60,596 nucleotides of DNA from CAYMFD01 sp964389475 (lineage in GTDB: Bacteria > Bacteroidota > Bacteroidia > Chitinophagales > Saprospiraceae): NCBI GenBank assembly GCA_964389475.1, contig CAYMFD010000010.1:1-60596 (forward strand), read 5' to 3'. Shown one piece after another: positions 1 through 10,432 of the stretch; position 1 is the first letter of the stretch, and each line of letters opens with the position of its first letter. The translations under genes and the position numbers were made by a program. The notes under the pieces are model-generated. The model was not told the origin of the DNA and did no database searches. It saw only the letters and a program-made list of their open reading frames with translations.

Positions 1-22
1 TCGCTATTTTCCTAACGGATCG

Positions 23-54
23 CAAAGATACCACAACATCAAACTACCCTGCAA
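23..54 (-). promoter_or_regulatory. Bacteroidota-type promoter for a gene left of the window
   Basis: On the minus strand TATCTTTG (23-30) matches the Bacteroidota -7 box TAnnTTTG, and a TTG (52-54) lies 21 nt upstream as the -33 element. Transcription would leave the window to the left, so the gene it serves is not visible. The identical TATCTTTG box precedes the tRNA-Gln gene in this window. Confidence 0.5.
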
Positions 55-958
55 GGCCTAGCGATTCTTTTTTCACATATTTATATCAATATGCATAAAG
101 ACATACTAACCAACAAGTTGTATCACCCCCAGATCATGGGTTTTTGAGTCGCTGAAGATAACAGGCCGCTTAAGCATTTGACATAGAGATCGTCACCGTA
201 TTTCACACGAGAGCCTATGTTGAAAATAGTATTGTCTATAGCTTTTTGATGCACACATAAAAAATGGTTTTCAGCCACAGCGACAAACAAAAGATCGGCA
301 TGATGGATACACAATGGGCAGGGCCACCAGTGTCAAGATATAGTCTGTGAATAGTGAGAATGCTCAACCAGCAGCAACGATCATATCTGTCTGTATACAA
401 CATGATGTGCGAGATACACTTAATTGGGGACTGTTCCTCAACTGGCTTTTATACTGTAAGAACCTGAACATCCCACACATCATGTTTTTGCTTTGCTACT
501 AGACTTCGTAGCCAAGGCCTCGCCATAGCTACCCTTCGCCAGACAAACGGACCTCGGCCATGTCTAGTAAGCCATTCGCTTTGCGGTTTAGTCTTTTGGA
601 TGGCTACAGGGTGGGTCCCTTACTCCTAGCTATGAGCTGGGGCCCAACGCTACGCATAGACATCCGCTGCTTTGTAGAGCTCTCCATTAAGCCTTGTCTA
701 ATGCCAAAGCCTCCAACAACCATAATGAAGCACTCTCATCCTAATATGGTGCAGTAATAACACTAACTACAGTTTACTAGTCAGAAGACTAGACGTCACT
801 GGAGGGTCAAACAAAGAATGGGATAAGCAAGCCTACCATAGCCATCTACACGGCTACTACTCTCAAAGCAGTGACCTGCCTAGGACTGAATGGTGTAGGA
901 AAAATTATATACGTAGAGTTTGGGTGGACGTAGAATCGCGCTGCTATTTTAACGGATA
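55..958. other. Long stretch without a recognisable gene
   Basis: About 900 bases hold only short open frames, the longest of 63-65 codons at 123-314 and 560-757. None has a recognisable motif or plausible composition. I see no RNA gene or repeat here. It may be decayed coding sequence between the leftward promoter at 23-54 and purH, but I cannot identify a parent gene. Confidence 0.5.
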
Positions 959-992
959 TTGTTTAGTGGCTATGGTATATCTTCTACTTTTG
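959..992 (+). promoter_or_regulatory. Promoter of purH
   Basis: TTG at 959-961 and TACTTTTG at 985-992 are separated by 23 nt and fit TTG-N17/23-TAnnTTTG. Transcription would begin near 999, so the TTG codon at 959 cannot be the translation start. This supports the ATG at 1016 as the start of purH. Confidence 0.55.
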
Positions 993-1015
993 CTGCCCTA
1001 CAGATATGTATAGAC

Positions 1016-2518
1016 ATGAATAAGAAGATTACCACAGCCTTGATCTCCGTGTACCATAAAGAGGGTCTAGACGAGATCGCCAAAGAATTAACTAAGAACG
1101 GCATCACAATTTACAGCACTGGCGGTACGCAGAAGTATCTGGAAGAGCGGGGTTGTAAGGTAAATAGAGTTGAGGATCTGACTGGCTACCCCTCTATACT
1201 AGGTGGCAGGGTCAAAACTTTACACCCTAAAGTCTTCGGCGGAATATTAGCTCAAAGAAATGCGGGGCACCTAGGAGAGCTAGACACCTACACTATACCT
1301 GCTCTAGATCTCGTCGTCGTAGATCTATACCCCTTTGAGGAGACTCTAAAGCATACAGATGCAGAGGCTGATATCATAGAGAAGATAGACATAGGTGGCA
1401 TATCGCTCATCAGGGCGGCAGCGAAAAATTATAGAGATGTGGCCGTGGTAGCCTCAAAGGCTGACTATGGAACACTACTAGATATACTACAAGCCAATAA
1501 TGAAACTAGCCTAGAAGATCGTGCCGCACTAGCTAGGAATGCATTTAACATCTCGTCGCTTTATGATACGGCGATACACCGCTACTTTGAAGAAAGCATA
1601 GCGGCAAGCCCGTCGGGCACAAGTCTGCGTTACGGTGAGAATCCACATCAGGTGGCCAGTTTCAGAGGAGAACTGAGCGACATGTTTGACAAACTCGGTG
1701 GAAAGGATCTGTCTTACAACAATCTGGTAGATGTAGATGCGGCCGTAGAACTCATGCAAGAGTATGAGAATGAAGATCAGACCTTTGCAATACTAAAACA
1801 CACAAACGTATGCGGGCTGGCTAGCAGATCAACAATGCTCGAAGCGTGGCATGCTGCTCTAGCAGGAGACCCTGTGAGTGCATTCGGGGGAATACTTGTG
1901 TGTAATGGCATCATCGACAAGGCGACTGCGGAGCAAATCAACACAATATTCTACGAGGTGCTGATCGCTCAGGCATATACTCCAGAGGCACTGGAAGTGC
2001 TGCAAAAGAAAAAGAAACGAATCCTCCTTAAGAAGAAGGGAGAAGCCACACAGCGAAAAATCTCAAAAACCCTGCTCAATGGAGAGATTATACAAGACCG
2101 AGATCTACAATCTACTAAGTGGTCAGAAGTCAAAATCGTAACTAAGAGAATACCCACCTCAAATGAGGCAGATGACCTACTCTACGCTGAAAAATGCGCA
2201 AAGCATCTAAAATCGAATACAATAGTACTGGTCAAAGACAGGCAATTGCTGGGTATGGGATGCGGACAGACCAGTCGGGTCGATGCTTGTAATCAGGCTA
2301 TTGACAAGGCAAAACGTATGGGCATGGATCTAACGGGGGCTGTGATGGCAAGTGATGCCTTCTTTCCTTTCCCGGATTGCGTAGAGCTAGCACATAAGGC
2401 TGGTATAACGGCAGTCATACAGCCAGGAGGCTCAATAAAGGATCAGCTCTCTATAGATTACTGTGATGATCACGGTGTTGCTATGGTCTTTACAGGTGTG
2501 CGGCACTTTAAACACTAG
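1016..2518 (+). CDS. purH: Bifunctional AICAR formyltransferase / IMP cyclohydrolase
   Basis: Catalyses the last two steps of purine synthesis, from AICAR through FAICAR to IMP, in the cytoplasm. The 500-residue length is normal for the family. The N-terminal cyclohydrolase domain (about residues 1-140) carries STGGTQKYL and LGGRVKTLHPK. The formyltransferase domain carries SLRYGENPHQ near residue 202 and the catalytic Lys-His in ILKHTNVCG near 259. A lysine-rich segment (KKKKRILLKKKGE) sits in the region where Bacteroidota PurH proteins have a variable basic stretch. The start at 1016 is chosen because an upstream promoter box ends at 992 and the first alpha/beta unit begins with MNKKITTALISVY. 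In many Bacteroidota purH lies beside mreB; here the two are about 28 kb apart. Confidence 0.95.
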   Translation: MNKKITTALISVYHKEGLDEIAKELTKNGITIYSTGGTQKYLEERGCKVNRVEDLTGYPSILGGRVKTLHPKVFGGILAQRNAGHLGELDTYTIPALDLVVVDLYPFEETLKHTDAEADIIEKIDIGGISLIRAAAKNYRDVAVVASKADYGTLLDILQANNETSLEDRAALARNAFNISSLYDTAIHRYFEESIAASPSGTSLRYGENPHQVASFRGELSDMFDKLGGKDLSYNNLVDVDAAVELMQEYENEDQTFAILKHTNVCGLASRSTMLEAWHAALAGDPVSAFGGILVCNGIIDKATAEQINTIFYEVLIAQAYTPEALEVLQKKKKRILLKKKGEATQRKISKTLLNGEIIQDRDLQSTKWSEVKIVTKRIPTSNEADDLLYAEKCAKHLKSNTIVLVKDRQLLGMGCGQTSRVDACNQAIDKAKRMGMDLTGAVMASDAFFPFPDCVELAHKAGITAVIQPGGSIKDQLSIDYCDDHGVAMVFTGVRHFKH

Positions 2519-2550
2519 TGTAGAATAGTGTAGAGTGTAGAGTGTAGAGT
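2517..2550. repeat. Short tandem repeat after purH
   Basis: The unit GTGTAGA recurs about four times immediately after the purH stop codon, with one imperfect spacer. It is probably a slippage-generated microrepeat; no function is evident. Confidence 0.6.
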
Positions 2551-2909
2551 TTTTTAGGCAACTCATTTAGTTGTCTTGAAAAAGGTCGCCACCTTTTGAA
2601 TCAATCTCTCCTCAACCAGCGCTATTAACACTTGTATTTTGACACATATGATTCGACTTCGGTTAATTGCAACGCATCAGGAATAGGGGCTCATTTGGTT
2701 TACGTTGCTGGTGTAAGATCAATGGTGATAGTGACTAAGAAACAGGCTGACCGTCCAAAAGACAAAATATCTTCAATGTACCCGATAACAAACTACTAAC
2801 TAATTGTCAAGGCAATGATGCTCATAGTTTGTATTCCTTAAAGTAAATGGTAATTTAGTGATTACGGGCCTTTTGTAATAAGAGGTAGAAACTCCAATCA
2901 ATTGACCTT
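2551..2909. other. Intergenic region purH-recQ with one hairpin
   Basis: An 8-bp hairpin, AGGCAACT (2556-2563) with AGTTGTCT (2569-2576) and a five-base loop, follows purH. It lacks a good T-run, so it is at best a weak terminator. I see no gene in the remainder, and no clear -7 box before recQ. Confidence 0.4.
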
Positions 2910-5111
2910 ATGTCAGAACTGCAGCTAGATCTAGACCACGAACTGAAAAAGTACTTTGGTTTCGACAAATTTAAGTCAGATCAAAAGTTAATCGTCCAGA
3001 GCCTAATGGACGGGCATGATACCTTTGTGATCATGCCTACTGGCGGAGGGAAGTCTCTCTGCTACCAGCTACCTGCCCTGCTTCTGCCGGGCTGCGCTAT
3101 CATCATAAGTCCGCTCATAGCACTGATGAAAAACCAAGTGGATAGCATAAGAGGATACTCTGACGAGGACGAAATTGCTCACTTTTACAACAGCTCCCTG
3201 AATAAGGGACAAATGAAGCAAGTCAAGGAGGACATTACGAACGGCAAGACTAAGATGCTCTTCATAGCTCCAGAAACACTGACGAAGGAGGAGAATATAG
3301 AGTTCTTTAAACATAGTAATATCAGCTTTGTAGCTGTGGATGAGGCTCATTGCATATCAGAGTGGGGACACGACTTCAGGCCAGAGTATAGAAACATAAA
3401 GCGGATGATTAAGGGTATCAATGCAGAGATACCAGTGATCGCACTAACCGCAACAGCGACTCCGAAAGTACAGTCGGACATTGTGAAGAACCTGGATATG
3501 GAGAATCACAATACGTTCGTCAGTAGTTTTAATAGGGATAATCTGTACTACGAGGTACGTCCTAAGAATAACAAGCCTCAGGTATTTAAAGAGCTCATTC
3601 ACTTTATCAAAAAGTCACCCGGCAAGTCAGGTATTATCTACGTACAGGCTAGAAAAACGACTGAAGAGATAGCCAAAGTACTACAAGTCAATGGGATCAA
3701 TGCCGGTCCCTATCACGCTGGCCTAGATGCCAAGACCAGAACTAGGGTACAGGACGATTTTCTGATGGAACGCTTAGACGTAATCGTCGCGACTATTGCC
3801 TTTGGCATGGGGATTGACAAGCCGGACGTACGATTTGTGGTACACTACGACATACCTAAGAGTATCGAAAACTACTACCAAGAGACGGGGAGAGCTGGAA
3901 GGGATGGGATACCGAGTAACTGTCTGGCATTTTACAGTTACAAGGATATCATGAAGCTCGAGAAGTTTCTTCGAGACAAACCTGTCGCTGAGAGAGAGTT
4001 AACAGCTCAGCTAATGGATGAGATCATAGCGTACTCAGAAAATGGAGGTTGCCGGCGTAAGTTTTTGCTCTTGTACTTCGGTGAGCAGTGGCCCAAGGAT
4101 CACTGTGACGACATGTGTGATAACTGTAAGCACCCAAAGGAACGTGTGGATGTATCGACCGACATGAAGGTGGCGCTGGAAACTGTGCTAGAGCTTAACG
4201 AAGGTTATCGTATCAAGACGCTGGTAGATTTTATCACGGGTAAGAACACCACTGAGCTCAGGGAGTACAGGTTTGATCAACTCGCTAGTTTTGGGTGTGG
4301 AAAGGAGCATGACGCATTGCACTGGCATAGTCTGCTAAGGCAAGCCATACTGCACAACCTACTCCTTAAGGACATAGAGCAGTACGGCCTACTTAAGCTC
4401 ACGCCTGAAGCACATGACTTTATAAAAAAACCATGGTCAATCGAGATACCGCTAAATCACGACTACAGTGCCGAAGGTGCTGGTGAGGTAATCACAGATG
4501 CTAGTGGTGGAACTGCACTGGATGAGGGTCTCGTGAAGATCCTACTAGGCCTAAGACGTAAGGAGGCCGAACGACTCGATGTGCAGCCTTGGATACTATT
4601 CGGTGAGCCGACTATCAACGATATGGCTACTTACTACCCTAGAACACTAGCAGAGCTAGAGCAGATAGGTGGGGTAAGTAGTGGTAAGGCTCGTAAGTAT
4701 GGGAAGCCATTCGTACAAGAAATAGCGGACTATGTAGAAGCAAATGGTATAGATCCGCCCATGGAGATCGTCATCAAGCAGGTCGCCAATAAGAGTAAAG
4801 ACAAAGTAGCGATCATACAGGAGATAGATCGTAAACTGCCGCTAGAGGATATCGCCAAACGTAGGAGTAGCGATATGGAGACATTCCTTTACGAGCTCAA
4901 TACCATCGTTGACGCAGGAACAAAACTTAATATCAATTACTACCTAGAAGAGAACCTAGACGAAGAGGTTGTAGAGGAGGTCTTTGAGTATTTTGAAGAA
5001 GCAGAATCAGGTGATATAGAGATAGCGGCTAAGGAACTCGGCCAAGAAGACATAACTCTAGAAGAGGTGCAACTAGTACGGATCAAGTTTATGTCAGAGG
5101 TGGCGAACTAA
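2910..5111 (+). CDS. recQ: ATP-dependent DNA helicase RecQ
   Basis: A 3'-5' DNA helicase of recombination and replication-fork repair. The order is helicase core, zinc/RQC region and HRDC. Walker A is MPTGGGKSLCYQLPAL (residues about 43-58), the DEAH box is AVDEAHCISEWGHDFRPEY (about 142-160), and motif VI is QETGRAGRDG near 325. Zinc-binding cysteines lie in GGCRRKF and CDDMCDNC (about 377-404). An HRDC-like domain with PWILFGEPTINDMA and LAELEQIGGVSSGKARKYG spans about 548-610, followed by an acidic C-terminal tail. The length of 733 residues is typical of the longer Bacteroidota RecQ. The gene appears monocistronic. Confidence 0.95.
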   Translation: MSELQLDLDHELKKYFGFDKFKSDQKLIVQSLMDGHDTFVIMPTGGGKSLCYQLPALLLPGCAIIISPLIALMKNQVDSIRGYSDEDEIAHFYNSSLNKGQMKQVKEDITNGKTKMLFIAPETLTKEENIEFFKHSNISFVAVDEAHCISEWGHDFRPEYRNIKRMIKGINAEIPVIALTATATPKVQSDIVKNLDMENHNTFVSSFNRDNLYYEVRPKNNKPQVFKELIHFIKKSPGKSGIIYVQARKTTEEIAKVLQVNGINAGPYHAGLDAKTRTRVQDDFLMERLDVIVATIAFGMGIDKPDVRFVVHYDIPKSIENYYQETGRAGRDGIPSNCLAFYSYKDIMKLEKFLRDKPVAERELTAQLMDEIIAYSENGGCRRKFLLLYFGEQWPKDHCDDMCDNCKHPKERVDVSTDMKVALETVLELNEGYRIKTLVDFITGKNTTELREYRFDQLASFGCGKEHDALHWHSLLRQAILHNLLLKDIEQYGLLKLTPEAHDFIKKPWSIEIPLNHDYSAEGAGEVITDASGGTALDEGLVKILLGLRRKEAERLDVQPWILFGEPTINDMATYYPRTLAELEQIGGVSSGKARKYGKPFVQEIADYVEANGIDPPMEIVIKQVANKSKDKVAIIQEIDRKLPLEDIAKRRSSDMETFLYELNTIVDAGTKLNINYYLEENLDEEVVEEVFEYFEEAESGDIEIAAKELGQEDITLEEVQLVRIKFMSEVAN

Positions 5112-5343
5112 TCGCCTGCTCATGCCTCGTGTGGAGTCACTATTACATCTACATACATAAGACTGTCGACAGCATGCCATGCGTCCTACAGTTGCGCAGC
5201 AAACCCCAAGTAAGCGAGGGTTAGTGGGTATATAATGCATGACAGAGCGACATCACGACCTGAGCTCAAGAAATTATTTTGCTACTAGGACGACATCAAC
5301 CCATAATAAGGATGGGAGATAGGCTAATAAAGCACGAATGTGG

Positions 5344-5374
5344 TTGTTAAGTATTTGACTATCATATATTTTTG
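5344..5374 (+). promoter_or_regulatory. Promoter of the PorU-like gene and downstream export genes
   Basis: TTG (5344-5346), a 20-nt spacer and TATTTTTG (5367-5374) match the Bacteroidota consensus. The predicted transcription start is near 5381. It probably drives the protease gene and the tightly linked ABC exporter genes. Confidence 0.6.
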
Positions 5375-5442
5375 CAGTACAGGATAAAATGATATCGACA
5401 GAAATTGCGTTGATATCAAATCAAAGAAGATTAAGAGCTCAT

Positions 5443-8400
5443 ATGAGACAAACTACACTCGTGCTACTATTAGCAATCATAGGCTATCATAGTTCGGCAC
5501 AGATCATAAATGGTCAGGATACCCTAGTGGGTAATGAATGGCTGGAAGATGGCAATATATATCATGCCTTAGAAGTATGGCAAGATGGCGTATACCAAAT
5601 CCAAGCGGATCATCTCACTAGCCTAGGTATAAGCACATCTGATCTAGATCAAGTCAACCTCTACTGTAGAGGCGAGCAGCTGCCTGTGACCTATGTACGC
5701 AATACGGCTGATGATATCGTAGCTGTGGAATTTTACGGCGAAAAAAATCGAGGGCAACTCGATGATCAACTATACCGCTACAGCTCGGGCAACGAACCTC
5801 TCAATCCGCGATACAGCCTATACACAGATACAGCTATTTATTGGATCACCGTAGATAACGAGCCCACCAATACATACGTAGAAGCAAGCACTGCACCCAA
5901 TGGTCTAGGCCAAATACCATATTTATACCTAAAGAATGAGATAGTGTATGGTGACAGGTACTGGAAACCTGTCCACGGGTCAGATAGAGATTACATACGG
6001 TATAGTAACTTTGATTATAGCGAAGGTTTCGGTAAGGCCCCAACCACAAAGAGCACAGTAAACTTGGCCGCAGATAATCTATTTGCCAATAGTGGTCTGA
6101 CAGCCACCGTCAACCTACGGATGGGTAGCAACATAGGTCAACAGACTCATGAACAGTCGATCGTATGGAATGGCCAGGTACAGGAACAGTTGCAGTACAA
6201 CGGATACGAAATACATGACCTCACGTATGAGATACCTGCAAATACTATAGAAAGTGATAATGAACTAGAAATCGTCAGTAGTATTACGGCTGACCTACAT
6301 ATACTCGCCTATGCAGAACTACGCTACCCGGCTACACCTGATGCAGCTGGAGCATCGACGTTCTGGTTCGAACTAGATCCTTTTAGCGATAGTAGGCAGG
6401 TAAATATCGCCAACTGGACCGGTAGTGACCCCGTGGTATATGATCTCAACAGCGGAGAGTCGCTGCAGGCCGTCATCAGTGGAGACAGAGTACTAGTAGG
6501 TGTACCGCCTCGCAGTACCAGCCATCAATATGTACTAGTTGATCGTAGTACCACACCCGCACTCACAATCTCTAGAAGCTACCAAAACGACGAACTGGTC
6601 AATACAACAACAGACTACGTCATCCTGACCAATGCCGCGCTACAAGGTGCTGCCATGGATGACTATGTCACTTACCGAGAGAGCAACGCAGGTGGCAACT
6701 ACAATGTAGAAGTAGTCGATGTAGCTACTGTGTACGATCAATTTGGATTTGGGGTCAAGGAACACGGGCTAGCTATGAAAAACTTTGGTCACTACCTAGT
6801 GACTCAGCGACCCAATGTCAAGTACCTCTTCATTATCGGTAAGGGTAGGAGTTATGATGACTACCGCACCCTTGAAGATAGAAGTGAAGACGGTCTAGAG
6901 ATGATGGTACCGTCCTATGGGGCACCGTCCTCTGACAACTTGATTACTGCTTTGGGAGACTCGCCGATGGCTAGAATACCAACAGGTCGTCTAGCTATAA
7001 ACTCCGGTGAGGCACTAGCAACGTACCTAGATAAGATCGTTACCTATGAGGCGGCTTACCAACTGGATCAGACGATAGAAGACAAGCTGTGGCAAAAGAA
7101 AATCCTACACCTCAGCGGTGGTAGTAGTAATGGAACAGAGCAATCTACTATAGCCAATTACCTGTTAGATATGGAGCAGAAAGTTGAGGAAAACTCATTT
7201 GGTGCTGATGTGACCACGTTCTACAAAACGAGTAGTGACGACCTGCAGACCTCTGTCAGTCAGTCGATCCTCGACGCTATAAATGGCGGACTGCGGCTGC
7301 TGACCTTCTTTGGTCACAGTAGCCAAGGTTCTTTTGACTTTAGCATTGAAGACCCTAGCAAATATGAAAACGACGGACGAACCCCAGTACTACTATCACT
7401 AGGTTGCCTAAGTGGTGATATACATACCAGAGTGGGTAGTCTATCAGAAGACTTTGTGCTAGAACCTGAGCGAGGAGTGATTGCTTTTTTAGCAGCAAGT
7501 GGCACGGCGTATCTCAATCAGCAAGGCAACTTTGGTAATAAGCTTTACGATCTCATGGGAGGTAGCATGCAAACCAACACCCTCTCTGAGATCTTACAAG
7601 AAATCGCGAGACAAGATAATACCGTACGAGACTTTGACTTTGCCATCCGTACCATGCTACAGCAATTTACTCTACACGGTGATCCTGCTATACGACTGAT
7701 GTACAACGAGGGACCAGACTATCTACTAGACTATGCCAGCGCGACTACTAGTCCTGAGATCATTACTACATCTGGCGACATAGAGTTCACTGTAGATGTC
7801 GTCAACATAGGCGCCTACGATGCGACTAGCGACTCAATAGATCTAGCATTTATACATCGATTGCCTAACGGCTCAGTAAGTGATACTATCTACACAAAAG
7901 CTGCTCCTGTCTCTTCAAGAGAACAAGTCTCAATCAACGTAACTAATCCAGGAGTAAATGGTGTGGGTAAGAATACACTGACCGGACGACTAGATGTAAA
8001 CAATACCGTAGCTGAGATACCTGCTCCAGATGCAGAGCAAAATAATAGACTGCGAAGTACTACTGGTGAGGAAGACTACACATTTTTTATATTGGACAAC
8101 AGCATACGTCCCATCTATCCCGCCAACTATAGTATCGTTAACTCCCCAGATTTTGAATTTGCGGCAAGTACGGCGAATGTATTTCAAGAAACGGAGACCT
8201 ACCTAATAGAAGTAGATACGACAACGACCTTTGATAGCCCACTGAAGTATAGTAAAACTAAGACTGTATCTGGAGGAACCGTAACGTGGGATATACCGCT
8301 AAACTGGACTAGCAACACAGTATATTACTGGCGGGTAAGTCCCGAAGCGAGTAGTACAGAAACTGGCGATTTAGTGTGGCAGAGTGCCTCGTTTATATAC

Positions 8401-10431
8401 TTGCCCAATAGTAGTGAAGGATGGAATCAGAGTCACTACTATCAATGGCTGGAGAATGTACCTAATGGGACGATGGTCATAGATGAAAATAGAGACTTTC
8501 AACTCAAACTGGAGCAGAACTATGTGAAGATTTTCAACAATACTCGACGTCATCTCGGTAGTGATTTTGGTCCTAGATTCATAGGCTGGACCTTTACTGC
8601 TTATGGGTCGGCTTGGATGTGGAACAGATCCTCTCTGAGGGAAGGCATTCATGTGGCCGTAGTTCAAAAAAACAGAGACTATTGGCTTAATCAAGTACCA
8701 GGTAGGGCTGGAAGTACAATAACAAGAGGAATATCTGTGACACACTCTTTTAAAACTAGTACGCCAGAAGAGAGATTAAATCTAATTCGGTTCTTAAAAG
8801 ATAGTATTCCAGACGGTGATCATGCGCTTATCTATAGCGGTCAATACAATCCTGACAATTCTTACTACGTAGAAGACTGGGAATCTGATCAAGATGTAAT
8901 AGGTACTACACTCTTCGAAACCTTTGATGACCTAGGAATCACAGGAACACGTATACTAAAAGATAGAGGTAACGTACCCTTTATCTTTATGTGTGAGATA
9001 GGTACCGGTGTGGTCCTTAGAAATGTAATTGCAGAAACTGTTGATGACGAAATAGAAGCAGAATGGGAGTTTGTAAGATACGGTAGCGAAGCTATCATGA
9101 AATCTCCAGTAATAGGACCTGCCCAATCTTGGGATAAGGTGCTTTGGAACGAAGACCTAACGGGCTTAGACAGTACAGTGGTCGTTATTAAGGGTGGCAA
9201 AAGTCAACAAAATATATCTACAGTAATTGATACCGCTAGGCTCGAATACGAAATTGATATCGCTAATATCTCCGTTGATGAGTATCCTTATCTACAACTA
9301 GAATTATTATCATATGACTCTGAAATGTCTGCAGCCCAGATGAACTACTGGCGAGTCCTATACACTGGCTCTGGAGAAGGGACCATATGTGTAGACAGAT
9401 TCCATGCAGACACCCTACAACAGGGAGAAGTATTGACCCTTGCGCATACCGTGAAAAACATCTCGAGCTATGATCTAGATAGCCTCCTAATCAAGTATGA
9501 GATTGTTAATACAGAGAATCAAAGCATAGTCAAGACTCAACGAATAGCGCCGCTTGCTAGTGGGATGTCGGAGGCCGTAACTTTCAATTACAATACGACA
9601 GATATAAGTGGTAACCAAATACTTGCAGTAGAGCTCAACCCTGACAACGACCAAGTGGAGGCTTATACTTTTAATAATGTAGGCCTCAAGCGCTTTTTTG
9701 TCAAAAAAGACAATCGAAATCCCGAGCTTGACGTCCTCTTCGACGGCGTGCGAATTATGCATGGTGATTACGTTTCGGCGCAGCCGGAGATCGTGATAAC
9801 CTTAGAAGACGACAATCCATACATTCTAATTAATGATACCTCGTCAATAGAATTACGGCTTAACAGCATAGATGATCCTAGTCGCTCTGGACCTATCTAT
9901 CTTGATGATCCCAGAGTCTTGTTTACACCCTCGACCGAAACAAGCATACCTGCCGAGCTAACGTTTTCGCCCATACTAGAGGATGGTACCTACGAGCTCG
10001 TGGTACAAGGTCGAGATGCAGCTAGTAACTTCAGCGGTAATAACAATCGATCTATAGAGTTTAAGGTAGATAACCAATCTAGGGTGAGTAATGTGTACAA
10101 CTACCCCAATCCATTTAGCACCAGTACGCAATTTATCTTTATGATTACTGGGCAGGATGTGCCTGACGATATGGCCATCCAAATCATGACAGTAAGCGGT
10201 AAGGTTGTGCGAGAGATCACGAAGGAGGAACTAGGGCCCATCCAGATAGGGCTCAATCGGTCATCTTATAAGTGGGACGGTCGTGACGAATTTGGCAGTC
10301 AACTGGGTAATGGGGTCTACCTATACAGGGTTATGAGCAGTCATCGAGATGAAGAAGAGATACAACACTTCGATACAGCGGCAGACGACCTCTTTAAAGA
10401 GGGATTCGGTAAAATGGTTATAATGCGGTAG
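5443..10431 (+). CDS. Large PorU-like T9SS sortase/protease (gingipain-fold C25 peptidase)
   Basis: A secreted cysteine peptidase of the gingipain/PorU family. In type IX secretion PorU removes the C-terminal signal of cargo and attaches cargo to A-type LPS. From the ATG at 5443 the protein is 1662 residues and opens with a clean signal peptide (MRQTTLVLLLAIIG, then SSAQ). The upstream ATG at 5389 would add 18 residues and cannot be excluded. The catalytic dyad is visible as His in FFGHSSQG (near 620) and Cys in LSLGCLSGD (near 653). Beta-rich repeats follow, and the C-terminus has NYPNPFSTSTQF and GNGVYLYRV, a sorting-domain-like end. It is longer than classical PorU (about 1150 residues) and resembles the group annotated as PorU2. 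The next gene starts 1 nt after its stop and encodes a polysaccharide exporter permease. Confidence 0.85.
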   Translation: MRQTTLVLLLAIIGYHSSAQIINGQDTLVGNEWLEDGNIYHALEVWQDGVYQIQADHLTSLGISTSDLDQVNLYCRGEQLPVTYVRNTADDIVAVEFYGEKNRGQLDDQLYRYSSGNEPLNPRYSLYTDTAIYWITVDNEPTNTYVEASTAPNGLGQIPYLYLKNEIVYGDRYWKPVHGSDRDYIRYSNFDYSEGFGKAPTTKSTVNLAADNLFANSGLTATVNLRMGSNIGQQTHEQSIVWNGQVQEQLQYNGYEIHDLTYEIPANTIESDNELEIVSSITADLHILAYAELRYPATPDAAGASTFWFELDPFSDSRQVNIANWTGSDPVVYDLNSGESLQAVISGDRVLVGVPPRSTSHQYVLVDRSTTPALTISRSYQNDELVNTTTDYVILTNAALQGAAMDDYVTYRESNAGGNYNVEVVDVATVYDQFGFGVKEHGLAMKNFGHYLVTQRPNVKYLFIIGKGRSYDDYRTLEDRSEDGLEMMVPSYGAPSSDNLITALGDSPMARIPTGRLAINSGEALATYLDKIVTYEAAYQLDQTIEDKLWQKKILHLSGGSSNGTEQSTIANYLLDMEQKVEENSFGADVTTFYKTSSDDLQTSVSQSILDAINGGLRLLTFFGHSSQGSFDFSIEDPSKYENDGRTPVLLSLGCLSGDIHTRVGSLSEDFVLEPERGVIAFLAASGTAYLNQQGNFGNKLYDLMGGSMQTNTLSEILQEIARQDNTVRDFDFAIRTMLQQFTLHGDPAIRLMYNEGPDYLLDYASATTSPEIITTSGDIEFTVDVVNIGAYDATSDSIDLAFIHRLPNGSVSDTIYTKAAPVSSREQVSINVTNPGVNGVGKNTLTGRLDVNNTVAEIPAPDAEQNNRLRSTTGEEDYTFFILDNSIRPIYPANYSIVNSPDFEFAASTANVFQETETYLIEVDTTTTFDSPLKYSKTKTVSGGTVTWDIPLNWTSNTVYYWRVSPEASSTETGDLVWQSASFIYLPNSSEGWNQSHYYQWLENVPNGTMVIDENRDFQLKLEQNYVKIFNNTRRHLGSDFGPRFIGWTFTAYGSAWMWNRSSLREGIHVAVVQKNRDYWLNQVPGRAGSTITRGISVTHSFKTSTPEERLNLIRFLKDSIPDGDHALIYSGQYNPDNSYYVEDWESDQDVIGTTLFETFDDLGITGTRILKDRGNVPFIFMCEIGTGVVLRNVIAETVDDEIEAEWEFVRYGSEAIMKSPVIGPAQSWDKVLWNEDLTGLDSTVVVIKGGKSQQNISTVIDTARLEYEIDIANISVDEYPYLQLELLSYDSEMSAAQMNYWRVLYTGSGEGTICVDRFHADTLQQGEVLTLAHTVKNISSYDLDSLLIKYEIVNTENQSIVKTQRIAPLASGMSEAVTFNYNTTDISGNQILAVELNPDNDQVEAYTFNNVGLKRFFVKKDNRNPELDVLFDGVRIMHGDYVSAQPEIVITLEDDNPYILINDTSSIELRLNSIDDPSRSGPIYLDDPRVLFTPSTETSIPAELTFSPILEDGTYELVVQGRDAASNFSGNNNRSIEFKVDNQSRVSNVYNYPNPFSTSTQFIFMITGQDVPDDMAIQIMTVSGKVVREITKEELGPIQIGLNRSSYKWDGRDEFGSQLGNGVYLYRVMSSHRDEEEIQHFDTAADDLFKEGFGKMVIMR

Positions 10432-10432
10432 C

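Noticed and set aside
123..757. Two 63-65 codon ORFs in the first kilobase
   Set aside because: No recognisable motif, implausible composition and no start context; treated as non-coding or decayed sequence.
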